From Thermoplasmatales archaeon (GTDB lineage Archaea; Thermoplasmatota; E2; DHVEG-1): a stretch of DNA of 34,672 nucleotides. The translations under genes and the position numbers were made by a program. Below are positions 1 to 8,000 of the stretch, one piece after another. The number at the start of each line of letters is the position of its first letter. Position 1 is the stretch's first letter. The notes under the pieces are model-generated. The model was not told where the DNA came from. It saw only the letters and a list, made by a program, of their open reading frames with translations, and did no database searches. The stretch is from NCBI GenBank assembly GCA_030672305.1, contig DAOVGR010000081.1, forward strand, positions 1 to 34,672, read 5' to 3'.

Positions 1-119
1 TAATCTTTAGAATTCTCAAATCCTAATGGCCCTTCAACAGCTGTTGTTAATTGCAACAGTTCATCATCTCTTAGAATCAGTTCTTTAACAGTTTTTTCTC
101 TTCGGTTTTTCCTTTTCAT
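1..119 (-). CDS. 5' part of unknown gene, cut by window edge
   Basis: An open frame starts at an ATG on the minus strand (117-119) and stays open for 39 codons to the window edge. The visible residues begin MKRKNRREKTVKELILRDDE and continue with a stretch containing AVEGPLGFEN. The start is Lys/Arg-rich and the segment looks soluble and helical, without signal peptide or membrane segment. An A/T-rich TATA-like stretch lies about 50 bases upstream. I do not recognise the family. The gene could also be a decayed fragment, because only the first third or less may be visible. Confidence 0.45.
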   Translation of the reverse strand, partial: MKRKNRREKTVKELILRDDELLQLTTAVEGPLGFENSKD

Positions 120-314
120 CTTGTCACAAATGTCTTATAGAGCTTACAAAGGATATTGTTGCAGTAAAAAATGAATTTAAATCGTCCATGCTGTGTCATT
201 ATATATCCACATTCTTTGCAAACCAATCTTTTCATTTAGTCTACATCCATTTACATTTACTATCTATCAATTGCCCTTATCACATATCCCCAGATTTGAA
301 AAAAAAATTGTTTT

Positions 315-650
315 TTACTTCTTATTTTTTAAGGATTCTATAATCGCTTTACCAAAGGGAGTTAATCCATATAGTTTTATGTTTCCTCTTCCGTTTTTTT
401 CTTCAATTATATTTAAACCAAGAAGGGATTCTTCCGCTCTATACCTAGATTCTATTCCCCTAATTGCTCCTTTTACATTTGTTGGAGTTGTTTTAACACT
501 ATAAGCTATTTCTGAAGTATAGCTACTACTAGGGCTAATTTCAAAAAGATATTCAGCAATCTTTTTCCTGACATTACTCCTTCTTAGAGCCCTTATGACC
601 AAAGGTCTTTTTACATCGATAGAGACCTCTAGTCGATGATCTTTTTGCAT
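315..650 (-). CDS. winged-helix DNA-binding regulator
   Basis: Small basic protein of about 111 residues from the ATG at 650; a TTG at 659 would add three residues. The middle (from RSNVRKKIAEYLF to NVKGAIRG) reads as a helix-turn-helix: a bundle helix, a second helix SYTSEIAYSV and a recognition helix TPTNVKGAIRGIE. It is followed by a wing-like hairpin (LNIIEEKNGRGNIKLYGLT) and a last helix (PFGKAIIESL). This order is typical of archaeal winged-helix transcription factors that use a bacterial-like fold. No ligand-binding or membrane part is present. It stands alone on the minus strand. It is the clearest DNA-binding regulator in the window, so it is one possible reader of the repeated palindromes, but nothing in the sequence proves that. 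Confidence 0.7.
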   Translation of the reverse strand: MQKDHRLEVSIDVKRPLVIRALRRSNVRKKIAEYLFEISPSSSYTSEIAYSVKTTPTNVKGAIRGIESRYRAEESLLGLNIIEEKNGRGNIKLYGLTPFGKAIIESLKNKK

Positions 651-875
651 CCCTTCCAAGACCAGATGCAGATGATTATTAATAAAATTATTCTTCTATG
701 TATAATCACCTACATATGCACATGCATAAATCAATATCTTTTTTCTCTGTATTAAGTTTTTAGATTATATTTACAAAATGTATATTTATTTGTATATTCA
801 TATATATATACATAAAAGAAGTCGTATATTATTTAAAATAGATAGATATTATGTTTATTAACAGAGGGGGGAAAA

Positions 876-1007
876 ATGGATTTTCCAAAAGGTACAAAAT
901 TTCGAGATGATATAGATCCTAAAACTGGACAAAAGGTAAAAATAGCTATTTTACCAGATGGAACAGAGCTAAAGTTTTTTACAGAAGAGGATTTAGAAAG
1001 CATCTAA
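876..1007 (+). CDS. small acidic hypothetical protein (43 aa)
   Basis: A 43-codon frame starts at ATG 876, preceded by a strong purine-rich ribosome binding site (GAGGGGGG) six bases upstream. A long A/T-rich region with TATA-like sequence precedes it. The protein starts MDFPKGTKFRDDIDPKTGQK and ends EEDLESI. It has no Cys pair, signal peptide or membrane segment. The pattern of a short beta-rich unit (VKIAILPDGTELKFF) suggests a tiny folded domain. Family unknown. The ribosome binding site and clean amino-acid composition make it a likely real gene, although its length makes chance possible. Confidence 0.5.
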   Translation: MDFPKGTKFRDDIDPKTGQKVKIAILPDGTELKFFTEEDLESI

Positions 1008-1027
1008 ATATGCAGTTTATAAACAAA

Positions 1028-1062
1028 ATATAAATATCAGCAATGCATTAACAATTGTTAAT
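1028..1062 (+). promoter_or_regulatory. TATA box plus TTAACAATTGTTAA palindrome
   Basis: A TATA-like ATATAAATA lies at 1028-1036. A perfect palindrome TTAACAATTGTTAA occupies 1048-1061, extended by one A/T pair on each side. The gene starts at 1083. By the usual archaeal TATA-to-start distance, transcription would begin within or next to the palindrome, the classic place for a repressor operator. It is one of seven related sites in the window. Confidence 0.6.
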
Positions 1063-1082
1063 AATATTTTGGGGGATAAAAT

Positions 1083-1538
1083 ATGAAAAGAGTAAAAACA
1101 ACAATTTTAGTAGCTATTTTAATGATTTTGACAACCTTTGTATTAGGAGTAGCTGCAGAATCTGTTTTTATGAAAAATCAGCAAAAAAACCAAAACGATA
1201 TTATCGAGGATATGCCATTATTTTTTACTGAGATTACTTTTACTATAATGATAAATGATGGTTGTGGTTGCAATCCGATAGAAGGTGTCACTGTTTCAGC
1301 ATTTGGTGGTGCGGGTAATGATGAAAATGTAACTGACATTGATGGTAAATGTGTATTGTTACTTGAAATTAATAGTGAATATACTGTTTCAATAACTGCT
1401 GAAAATTATATACCTGTTTTGTTTGATTTCGTAGTAATTGATGAGCAATTTTTTGTTTTCCAAATGACATTAAAAGATGATTCTACGGCTTCAATTATGC
1501 CCGCTTTTCATCAGGTATTGAGCTTATTAAACCGATAA
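1083..1538 (+). CDS. small secreted protein, carboxypeptidase-regulatory-like fold
   Basis: 151 residues. Residues 1-25 form a signal peptide: basic MKRVKTT, a hydrophobic core and a cleavage-like region near VAAES. Residues 50-130 resemble the carboxypeptidase regulatory-like or CNA-B beta-sandwich: 'EGVTVSAFGG', then 'TDIDGKCVLLLE' and 'YTVSITAENY', the usual order of an unpaired-strand domain. A DGCGC cluster near residue 60 may form a disulfide or bind metal. The last 13 residues (MPAFHQVLSLLNR) resemble a shortened version of the hydrophobic tail seen on other secreted proteins here. A GGGGG ribosome binding site lies just before the start. It is single, with its own palindrome-bearing promoter. 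The precise function is unknown; a surface or adhesion role is an inference. Confidence 0.65.
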   Translation: MKRVKTTILVAILMILTTFVLGVAAESVFMKNQQKNQNDIIEDMPLFFTEITFTIMINDGCGCNPIEGVTVSAFGGAGNDENVTDIDGKCVLLLEINSEYTVSITAENYIPVLFDFVVIDEQFFVFQMTLKDDSTASIMPAFHQVLSLLNR

Positions 1539-1628
1539 TCTGAAAATTAATGTTCAAATTGCTAACCTATTCCCTTTTTTTATATTATAATCTTAACTCT
1601 TAAAAACCTCTTTTCCTTTTCATAAAAG

Positions 1629-2297
1629 ATGAAATGTGGAATTTTATTTTCAGGAGGAAAGGATTCTGTCTTTGCTACATATTTAGCAAAAAAATATGAA
1701 AATGAAATCACGTGCCTGATTACAATTATATCTGAAAATCCTGATAGCTACATGTTTCACACTCCTTCAATTTTAAAAGTTAAAAAACAAGCAGAAGTAA
1801 TGAACATACCTTTGCTTATTCAAAAAACAAAGGGAGAAAAAGAGGAAGAATTAAAGGATCTAGAATTAGCAATACAAAAGGCAAAAAAGGAATTTAATAT
1901 CGAAGCAATTGTCACGGGATCAGTGGAGTCTGCTTATCAAGCATCAAGAGTACAAAAGATATGCGATAAGCTTGAACTTGATTGTTTTAATCCACTTTGG
2001 CAAAAGGACCAATTTGAATTATTATATGATTTAATAGAAAACAAATTTAAAATAATTATCACAGGAGTTTTTGCTTATCCATTAAATGAAACATTGTTGA
2101 GTAGAGAAATCAATGATAAATTTATAAATGATATTAAGACATTGTTTGAGAAATATAAAATTAATCCTGCTGGGGAAGGTGGAGAGTTCGAATCCTTTGT
2201 TCTTAATTGCCCTATGTTTTCAAAAGAATTGAAAATCAAAGATTCAGAGATTTCGGGGAAAAAAAATTCTTGGAGAATGGAACTAGAGGTAATATGA
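1629..2297 (+). CDS. dph6: diphthine--ammonia ligase (Dph6-type ATP pyrophosphatase)
   Basis: 222 residues, the usual length for the archaeal single-domain enzyme. The PP-loop that binds ATP is SGGKDS at residues 8-13. The family-specific motif GEGGEFES is at 182-189, and the TGSVESAYQASR stretch is also typical. The enzyme performs the last step of diphthamide synthesis on elongation factor 2: it adenylates diphthine and amidates it with ammonia in the cytoplasm. The last four bases overlap the start of the next gene (ATGA, 2294-2297), which encodes a class I glutamine amidotransferase. The two are therefore likely translated together, suggesting glutamine as an ammonia source. No classical ribosome binding site is visible at ATG 1629, so the mRNA may be leaderless. 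Assignment is firm at the family level. Confidence 0.9.
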   Translation: MKCGILFSGGKDSVFATYLAKKYENEITCLITIISENPDSYMFHTPSILKVKKQAEVMNIPLLIQKTKGEKEEELKDLELAIQKAKKEFNIEAIVTGSVESAYQASRVQKICDKLELDCFNPLWQKDQFELLYDLIENKFKIIITGVFAYPLNETLLSREINDKFINDIKTLFEKYKINPAGEGGEFESFVLNCPMFSKELKIKDSEISGKKNSWRMELEVI

Positions 2298-2830
2298 TAT
2301 TATTAATCCAGATTTGTAATAAAAGATTTCATTATTTAGAATTCATAAAACCTATAGAAGATGTCCTGAAAAGAAATAACATAAAATTTGAATCAATTCA
2401 TTATAAAAAAGTTACAGAAGATATTATCCATAAAGCAGAAAAGATAATTATTTCTGGGACAAGTCTAAAAGATAATGGATTTATTAAGGATATAGATAAG
2501 TTCAAATGGATAAAAAAATTTGATAAACCAATTTTAGGAATTTGTGGTGGTATGCATATATTAGGACTGATTTTTAATGGAGAATTAATAAAACAACAAG
2601 AAATAGGCCTAACTTTTATAGATATAAAACAAGAATTTCTAGGATATAAAGAAAAAATTGAGGTTTATGAATTACATAATTTCTATGCTATATCAAATGA
2701 GTTTAACATATATGGTGGGTCTAAATATTGTCCTCAAGCAGTAAAACATAAAAAAAATCCTTTTTTTGGAGTGTTATTTCACCCAGAAGTTAGAAATAAA
2801 GATCTTATTGTTAATTTTGCATATTTATAA
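2294..2830 (+). CDS. class I glutamine amidotransferase, GMP-synthase-subunit-A-like
   Basis: 178 residues from ATG 2294, which overlaps the dph6 stop as ATGA. This start is better than the longer in-frame opening at 2207, which lies inside dph6 and adds unrelated residues. The nucleophile elbow is GICGG with Cys84. The catalytic His163 and Glu165 lie in LFHPEV. The oxyanion-side stretch IIISGTSLKDN matches the ISGGP region of GuaA subunits but is divergent. It would hydrolyse glutamine to ammonia. Archaea often split GMP synthetase into an amidotransferase and an ATP-pyrophosphatase, and this protein resembles the first. Here, however, its partner is a Dph6 ATP-pyrophosphatase, not GuaAB. 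It may deliver ammonia to Dph6 or serve another amidation. Family firm, partner inferred. Confidence 0.75.
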   Translation: MILLIQICNKRFHYLEFIKPIEDVLKRNNIKFESIHYKKVTEDIIHKAEKIIISGTSLKDNGFIKDIDKFKWIKKFDKPILGICGGMHILGLIFNGELIKQQEIGLTFIDIKQEFLGYKEKIEVYELHNFYAISNEFNIYGGSKYCPQAVKHKKNPFFGVLFHPEVRNKDLIVNFAYL

Positions 2831-2894
2831 AATGTATAGATATAATTTTAAGGAGATAAGTTATTCTTAGTTAAGAGTTTGAGGGAGTAATTAT

Positions 2895-5042
2895 ATGAAA
2901 AAATACATACATTTGGGAATTTTAGCTATTTTAATAATATCAACATTTTCCGCTTCTTCTATTAATACAAATACCAATCCATATACATACGTAGAAAAAA
3001 ATGGTATTGAATCTAAGTATCATGATGCTTTTAAAACATTTTTAATTGAAGGTTTAGAAGAACTAGTAGAATATAATGAAACTGGCGTTATAAAAGATAC
3101 ATACATGGTTACAATGCGTGATGGTATTAATCTAGCAACTGATGTTTATTTACCATTATTTTTTAAAAAACCATATGGCGCAATTTTTCTTAGAACACCA
3201 TATGACAAGGATGATTTACATGACCTTGGAATTCTTTTAGCTCTTGTTGGTTGGCCCACAGTTATACAGGATATCCGTGGAACTCATGCATCAGAAGGGA
3301 TTTATTCTGGTTTTAGAAAATGCCAGACTGATGGACCAGATGCCCTAGCATGGATTGGTTCTCAAGATTGGTCAAATGGCAAAGTTGCTACTGTTGGACC
3401 TTCAGCATTTGGTATTACACAGTATTTAACAGCTGGTGCAAATCCACCTGAACTTGCTTGTCAAGGAGTAATGGTTGCTTCTACCAATCTACATAAACAT
3501 GCAGTTTATCAAGGGGGAGAATTTAGAAAACAACTTGTTGAAGAATGGTTAGAAGGTGTAGATGCAACATATCTTTTAGAAGAGATATTTCTTCAGGAGA
3601 ACTATACTTTAGATTTCTGGACAAATGTATCACTTGACGATAACTGGGATAATATCAATGTTCCAGCTATTCATATGGGTGGATGGTATGATATTTTCCT
3701 CCAAGGAATAACTGATGGATTTTATGGGTATCAGCATCTTGCTGGAGCAGGCGCTAAAGGAAAATCCAAGCTTGTTATTGGCCCATGGACACATGAAGGT
3801 TATATTACATATGAACAAGGAGAATTAACATATCCTGAGAATTCAAGAAGAGTTGTTGAATTTGTTCTTATGTTTTTAGAGATGGTTAAAAAATATACAA
3901 TGGATGAAGACAATAATTTTGAGGATAGACCCGCTGTTTGGTATTATGTCATGGGAGATATAGATGTTATTGATGCACCTGGTAATGAATGGCGTTTTGC
4001 AGATGATTGGCCGATTCAAGCAGATTATGTTTCATGGTATTTTCATGAAAATGAATTTTTAAGTAAAAGCAATCCTAGCAATTATAATCCTTTATCCTAT
4101 ATTTATGATCCCACAAATCCTGTTCCAACTCTTGGCGGGCAGAATCTTGAAATGCCTCCAGGACCTTATGATCAAAGACCTATCGAGAGTAGAAGCGATG
4201 TTTTGGTATTTACAAGCGATATACTTACAGAGCCTTACGAGGCCACTGGTCCAATAAATGCAAGACTTTTTGTTTCATCTGATTGCCCAGATACTGATTT
4301 CACAGTAAAAATATCAGATGTTTATCCTGATGGAAGATCAATGCTTATTACGGATGGTATACTTCGTATGAGAAACCGTAATGGCGTTGACCATTGGGAG
4401 TTTATGCAACCCGGTGAGATTTACGAAATAGAAGTTGATATTTGGAGCACATCTTATATCTGGAATACAGGACATAGGATTCGGATAACAATTTCTTCTT
4501 CTAATTATCCAAGATTTTTAGCTAATCCAAATACTAAAGACCCAATTAATGATAATTCAACATATAATATTGCAAATAACACTCTTTATATTGGTAATGA
4601 TTATCCTTCATGTATAGTTCTTCCTGAAATTGAACAAGGACTATCAAACACTCAACCATCTAAACCAAAAAAACCTTCGGGTTTAAGACGAATAAAAGTC
4701 GATAAATACTACAAATATTCTACTACTACAACTGACCCTGACAATGATCAGATATACATACTTTTTGATTGGGATGATGGTACATCTAGTGGTTGGTTAG
4801 GACCATACGAATCAGGAAGAAAGGTAAAAGCATACCACAAATGGATAGAAAATGGAACTTATTTGATAAGAGTTAAAGCAAAAGACATAAATGGTACTAA
4901 TAGTGAATGGTCAGATCCTGTTAAGATAAATGTACCTAGAAATAGAAATGTAATAAATACACTAAATTTGAGGATTTTTCAGATATTTCCTTTTATATTT
5001 AATTTATTAAAAAATGCTAAATTTCTGGGAAAACTTTTTTAA
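2895..5042 (+). CDS. secreted S15/CocE-type serine hydrolase with PKD-like module and tail
   Basis: 715 residues with an N-terminal signal peptide (1-21). Residues 75-400 are an alpha/beta-hydrolase of the X-Pro dipeptidyl-peptidase / cocaine esterase type. The likely nucleophile is Ser170 in GPSAFG, with Asp266 in GGWYD and His300 in GPWTH, all in family order. Residues 420-575 are the beta-rich C-terminal X-Pro peptidase domain (TSDILTEPYEATGPI and onward). Residues 590-680 are a PKD-like module (TTDPDNDQIYILFDWDDG, then GPYESG and RVKAKDING). Residues 681-715 are the PRNRN-type hydrophobic tail. It probably acts outside the cell on peptides or esters; the exact substrate cannot be read. 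The nucleophile elbow lacks the common Tyr after Ser (Ala here). Two purine-rich stretches, AAGGAG and GAGGGAG, precede the start. Confidence 0.85.
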   Translation: MKKYIHLGILAILIISTFSASSINTNTNPYTYVEKNGIESKYHDAFKTFLIEGLEELVEYNETGVIKDTYMVTMRDGINLATDVYLPLFFKKPYGAIFLRTPYDKDDLHDLGILLALVGWPTVIQDIRGTHASEGIYSGFRKCQTDGPDALAWIGSQDWSNGKVATVGPSAFGITQYLTAGANPPELACQGVMVASTNLHKHAVYQGGEFRKQLVEEWLEGVDATYLLEEIFLQENYTLDFWTNVSLDDNWDNINVPAIHMGGWYDIFLQGITDGFYGYQHLAGAGAKGKSKLVIGPWTHEGYITYEQGELTYPENSRRVVEFVLMFLEMVKKYTMDEDNNFEDRPAVWYYVMGDIDVIDAPGNEWRFADDWPIQADYVSWYFHENEFLSKSNPSNYNPLSYIYDPTNPVPTLGGQNLEMPPGPYDQRPIESRSDVLVFTSDILTEPYEATGPINARLFVSSDCPDTDFTVKISDVYPDGRSMLITDGILRMRNRNGVDHWEFMQPGEIYEIEVDIWSTSYIWNTGHRIRITISSSNYPRFLANPNTKDPINDNSTYNIANNTLYIGNDYPSCIVLPEIEQGLSNTQPSKPKKPSGLRRIKVDKYYKYSTTTTDPDNDQIYILFDWDDGTSSGWLGPYESGRKVKAYHKWIENGTYLIRVKAKDINGTNSEWSDPVKINVPRNRNVINTLNLRIFQIFPFIFNLLKNAKFLGKLF

Positions 5043-5070
5043 ATAATACAACATATTAACACACGTTAAT
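5034..5070 (+). promoter_or_regulatory. TATA box plus TTAACACACGTTAA palindrome
   Basis: TTTTTAAATAAT (about 5034-5046) overlaps the end of the preceding gene and can serve as a TATA box. The arms TTAAC and GTTAA lie at 5056-5069 and extend to ATTAAC/GTTAAT. The next gene starts at 5085. Despite the short gap, the downstream gene thus seems to have its own promoter and operator. Confidence 0.5.
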
Positions 5071-5084
5071 TTGGGTTGAGTGAT

Positions 5085-6731
5085 ATGAATAAAAAAATCA
5101 TAACAATCTTTATAGTTTTATGTATAGGACTAATTAATGGAACAATTGCTTCCGGTAATTTTAAGATTAATAATGAAATAATAAATCAAGATATTGTTTT
5201 TAGTGAAGATTATGGAATTCAATGGGAAATGAACTTTGACTCAGATAGACGCTATGGTGCCAGATATGAAGGCCCTCAGCCCATAGGTGATTGCGATAAC
5301 GATGGTTTAAATGAAATGATTGTAGGAGGAAGAGATAATAAGCTCAGAATATTTGAATGGAATAAAGATAAGCAAACATACTTGGAAATGCATACCTTGT
5401 TTCCACCATTTTATCCTCTTCAAGACTCTGATGCTGGTGGATTTGCTATTGGTGATCTAACAAAGGACGGAAAAAATGAGATTGCTGCGACCTGGGGCGT
5501 ATCTATTCATAAATGGCTTCTTGGAAAATATAGGATTATCGGTTATAATTCTTGGATTTTCAACAACGGTGGTGGTAGCGGAGATTGTTATATTGGAGAC
5601 TATGACGATGATGGTGAAAATGAGTTAATTGTAAGTGGTGGACCAATGGATGATTGGAGTGATTGTCCTGAAATTACAATATTTCGTTGGAATGGAATAA
5701 GTCTTGTAAAAGAAGCAGAATGGAATAATCCGGATCATGGTTACACACATATCTATATGCCAGGTCTAGCAGACATAGATGATGACGGAAAAAATGAGAT
5801 TGTTTGTGGTTCTGGCTTTAAAATCTTTGTACTTGACTGGGACGCAGAAAATAAAATATTTGAAGAAACAATTATTAAAGAAACAGGAGAAGATTATTAT
5901 CCTTTTGCTTGTGTTTTAAAGGATAGTGACATGGATGGAAAAAATGAGATTCATGTTGGTTATTGGTCTCCAATGATTTCTATTTTTGAGTGGAATGGAA
6001 CTGGTTATGAGATTAAATATGAAAAAGAGTGGCCGGGTGAAGGCACATTAATTGAAGGACTTGACGTTGGTGATGTTGACAATGATTCTTTTAATGAGGT
6101 TTGTGCTGGTACAAATCTTATTCACATCCTTCAATGGAATGGAGATACCTATATTGAAGAAGCGGTTCTTCCAACATTTGGTCATCTCGCTGTTGTCATA
6201 GTTGGTGATTGTGATAATGATGGGTTGAATGAGATTCATGCTGGTTCAGTTATGATTGATGAGGGTGAAGAATTTATGTCATGGGTCTTCAAATATGGCC
6301 TTGAAACTCGTGATTATAAACAAACAGATTCAGGATATGGCAGATTAACAGTAGACACTACGCAAGCGAAACTTGGAACACTATTAAAAAATGCTTCAGT
6401 TGCTGCCTGGAATTTAGAAACTGGGACATGGTATGATATTAGACCTAAAAACACAGAATTTAGCACTTATACACGTTATGATCTACCTGAAGGAGACTAT
6501 CTTATAAGAGCTCATATGGAGGGATATCAGCCACAAGAAGTAAATATTAATATTTATACAGGAGAAGAGACCACTCATACATTTACAATGAAACAAACAT
6601 TTACTCGTGATAATTCAGAAAATAAATCCCCTGTTTATTGGTTATTTAAGTACTTAGAACGGTTTATTTTAATTCATCCAATTTTTGGGAGATTATTACA
6701 ATTAAATTTATTTAAAAATATAATTTCTTAA
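5085..6731 (+). CDS. secreted FG-GAP/VCBS beta-propeller protein with regulatory-like domain and tail
   Basis: 548 residues from ATG 5085; a TTG nine bases upstream is possible but puts residues before the signal peptide. Residues 1-25 are a signal peptide. Seven blades of an FG-GAP/VCBS type propeller can be followed through calcium-loop motifs of the form DxDxDGxNE at about residues 69, 124, 172, 229, 281, 330 and 375 (for example DCDNDGLNE and DYDDDGENE). Seven repeats would close a complete propeller. Residues 420-500 form a carboxypeptidase-regulatory-like sandwich (ASVAAWNLETGTWYD, YLIRAHMEGYQ). The last 35 residues, with LERF...HPIFGRLL, are the shared hydrophobic tail. No catalytic motif is seen; binding or adhesion is the likely role. 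Confidence 0.8.
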   Translation: MNKKIITIFIVLCIGLINGTIASGNFKINNEIINQDIVFSEDYGIQWEMNFDSDRRYGARYEGPQPIGDCDNDGLNEMIVGGRDNKLRIFEWNKDKQTYLEMHTLFPPFYPLQDSDAGGFAIGDLTKDGKNEIAATWGVSIHKWLLGKYRIIGYNSWIFNNGGGSGDCYIGDYDDDGENELIVSGGPMDDWSDCPEITIFRWNGISLVKEAEWNNPDHGYTHIYMPGLADIDDDGKNEIVCGSGFKIFVLDWDAENKIFEETIIKETGEDYYPFACVLKDSDMDGKNEIHVGYWSPMISIFEWNGTGYEIKYEKEWPGEGTLIEGLDVGDVDNDSFNEVCAGTNLIHILQWNGDTYIEEAVLPTFGHLAVVIVGDCDNDGLNEIHAGSVMIDEGEEFMSWVFKYGLETRDYKQTDSGYGRLTVDTTQAKLGTLLKNASVAAWNLETGTWYDIRPKNTEFSTYTRYDLPEGDYLIRAHMEGYQPQEVNINIYTGEETTHTFTMKQTFTRDNSENKSPVYWLFKYLERFILIHPIFGRLLQLNLFKNIIS

Positions 6732-6768
6732 TAGCCATTATAAAAATAAAAAAAAAAGAGGAACTCAA

Positions 6769-7284
6769 ATGAATAGAAAAATATTGGGTGCCATAATTGT
6801 TTTAGTACTGATAATTGGTGCATTACCATCATCAAATTCTGAAAAGAACAATCAAGGATTTTCAAAAGAAAATCTTGAAGATAATGAAAATGTTATAAAT
6901 TATCAAATAAAAGGAAGCTATTATTTTCAAGATTATCCTGTAATGGAGGATCCTATATCTTATCCAGATATTGAAGGAGTTCCCTATCCAATTCTAGATG
7001 ATTTACCTGATGAATTTAGTTGGAGGAATTACAACGGGAAAGACTGGACAACACCTGCAAAAAACCAGGGTTCTTGTGGAAGTTGTTGGGCATTTGCAGC
7101 CTTAGGTGTACTTGAATCAATGGTTAAAATAAGAGAAGGTAATGCAGATATAAATCCAGATTTTTCAGAACAATATGTGCTTTCATGTTTACCAGAAGCA
7201 GGTAGTTGTCGTGGTGGTAGAGCATGGGTTGCACTTGAGCTTTTACAAGATGATACTCCAAGAAGAAATAATGAGAATTGTTAA
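6769..7284 (+). pseudogene. truncated papain-like (C1A) cysteine peptidase
   Basis: The first 171 residues of a secreted C1A peptidase. A signal peptide covers residues 1-24. A propeptide-like segment is followed by the mature start FSWRNYNGKDWTTPAKNQG. The active-site Cys106 sits in QGSCGSCWAF with oxyanion Gln100, and the following LSCLPEAGSCRGGRAW is also typical. The frame then ends in DDTPRRNNENC. The catalytic His and Asn, which normally lie 120-180 residues further on, are absent and are not found in another frame nearby. It cannot be an active peptidase. A tail-like fragment at 7813-7869, beyond two unrelated small genes, may be the far end of the same gene, which would make 7270-7810 replaced or inserted DNA. 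Confidence 0.75.
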
Positions 7285-7322
7285 ATAACAAGATATTTAT
7301 TCTGTATAAGGAGGAAAAAATT

Positions 7323-7508
7323 ATGGTATTTACGCATGAAGGTTGGACGTTATATTGTAAAGATGTAAAGCTTAAAGGCGGAAAAATCCAGACTATCTAC
7401 TATTTCAGCAAGAGGACACCGAAGAGTGGTAAACCCTGTGACAAGCCTGATAACATGGTAGTTGGTGTTAATAAGAGAACTGGTCTTCCATATTTGAAAA
7501 AGAAGTAA
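7323..7508 (+). CDS. small basic conserved-looking protein (61 aa)
   Basis: 61 residues from ATG 7323, preceded by an excellent ribosome binding site AAGGAGG at 7308-7314. An earlier in-frame opening near 7278 would run through that site and is unlikely. The protein is basic and strand-rich: VFTHEGWTLYCKDVKLKGG, then IYYFSKRTPKSGKPCD and a C-terminal NKRTGLPYLKKK. Two Cys residues are far apart. I recall similar short proteins in archaeal genomes but cannot name a function. A T-rich hairpin terminator follows directly. Its location inside the remains of a broken peptidase gene suggests that it arrived by insertion or rearrangement. Confidence 0.7.
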   Translation: MVFTHEGWTLYCKDVKLKGGKIQTIYYFSKRTPKSGKPCDKPDNMVVGVNKRTGLPYLKKK

Positions 7509-7537
7509 GAAGAGCATAAATCTCTTCTCCTTTTTTT
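7507..7537 (+). terminator. hairpin plus T-run terminator
   Basis: AGAAGAG (7508-7514) and CTCTTCT (7522-7528) form a perfect 7-bp stem with a 7-base loop, followed by CC and seven T (7531-7537). A second T-run follows. It begins at the stop codon of the 7323-7508 gene, so it is a good candidate for its transcription terminator. Confidence 0.6.
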
Positions 7538-7612
7538 CTATCTTTTTTGTTGAAAATTTAAATCAGAAAAGTTAAGGGAGATTTTGACTCGTATTTATTA
7601 GTAATTTTTATA

Positions 7613-7756
7613 CTATCTTTTATACTCCTTTGGATGCTCTACTTGGTATTTAAAAAAACATTCTCTAGAACAAAAATGATGCTTTGCGGTCTCATACATG
7701 CTCGGTGATTTGTAGATTACTTTGCCACAGGTCTCACATATAGTTTTTATAGGCAT
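7613..7756 (-). CDS. tiny zinc-finger protein (47 aa)
   Basis: A 47-codon frame starts at ATG 7754-7756 on the minus strand, with an in-frame stop just upstream and a GGGG-type ribosome binding site (AAGGGGAT). The protein carries two Cys pairs, CETC at residues 7-10 and HHFCSREC with Cys29 and Cys33, a pattern that fits a treble-clef or zinc-ribbon of the FYVE/YHS kind. The rest is basic and aromatic (FFKYQVEHPKEYKR). Such mini zinc fingers bind nucleic acid or protein, but no specific role can be assigned. The codon structure, Cys spacing and start signal together make it convincing despite its size. It converges with the 7323-7508 gene. Confidence 0.65.
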   Translation of the reverse strand: MPIKTICETCGKVIYKSPSMYETAKHHFCSRECFFKYQVEHPKEYKR

Positions 7757-8000
7757 CTACATCTTATCCCCTTACAATTTAATAAACTTCTCTTTCTTTA
7801 AAAAACCAACCATTATTTGAAAAATCGAAACTGCTGGAAAAACTGCTGGGATTAATCAGAGTATTATAGATTTTTAGCACTAAAAAGATGTAAACAATTA
7901 ATAAGGATCCATTTATATAACAAATTATTATTTACACAGCTAAAAGAATTATTGAGTCTAAAACGACCAATCACCACCTCTATCTTTTTTAAATCATAAT
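7757..8000. other. intergenic stretch with one tail fragment
   Basis: This gap holds the C-terminal-tail fragment described separately at 7813-7869 and otherwise A/T-rich DNA. No further coding frame, RNA gene or strong inverted repeat was found before the promoter of the 8062 gene. Confidence 0.6.
7813..7869 (+). pseudogene. orphan C-terminal tail fragment 1
   Basis: In one frame this reads LFEKSKLLEKLLGLIRVL then TAG. The LLEKLLGLIR part matches the FPMLEKLLNLIR and FPILERLLTLIK fragments elsewhere and the tails of encoded secreted proteins. It has no start codon and is bounded upstream by a stop at 7783-7785. It is most simply the surviving 3' end of the papain-like gene truncated at 7284, which lies upstream on the same strand. 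Confidence 0.5.

Noticed and set aside
791-812. TGTATAT...ATATACA inverted repeat upstream of the 876 gene
   Set aside because: It lies in a long A/T-only run where such pairing is expected by chance.
2207-2293. Longer N terminus for the glutamine amidotransferase
   Set aside because: The extra residues come from out-of-frame dph6 coding sequence; the ATG at 2294 overlaps the dph6 stop and begins the conserved fold.
4933-5039. Reading the C-terminal tails as ordinary membrane anchors
   Set aside because: Most tails contain Pro, Arg, Asn and Glu within the hydrophobic part and lack an uninterrupted 18-22 residue hydrophobic span followed by basic residues.
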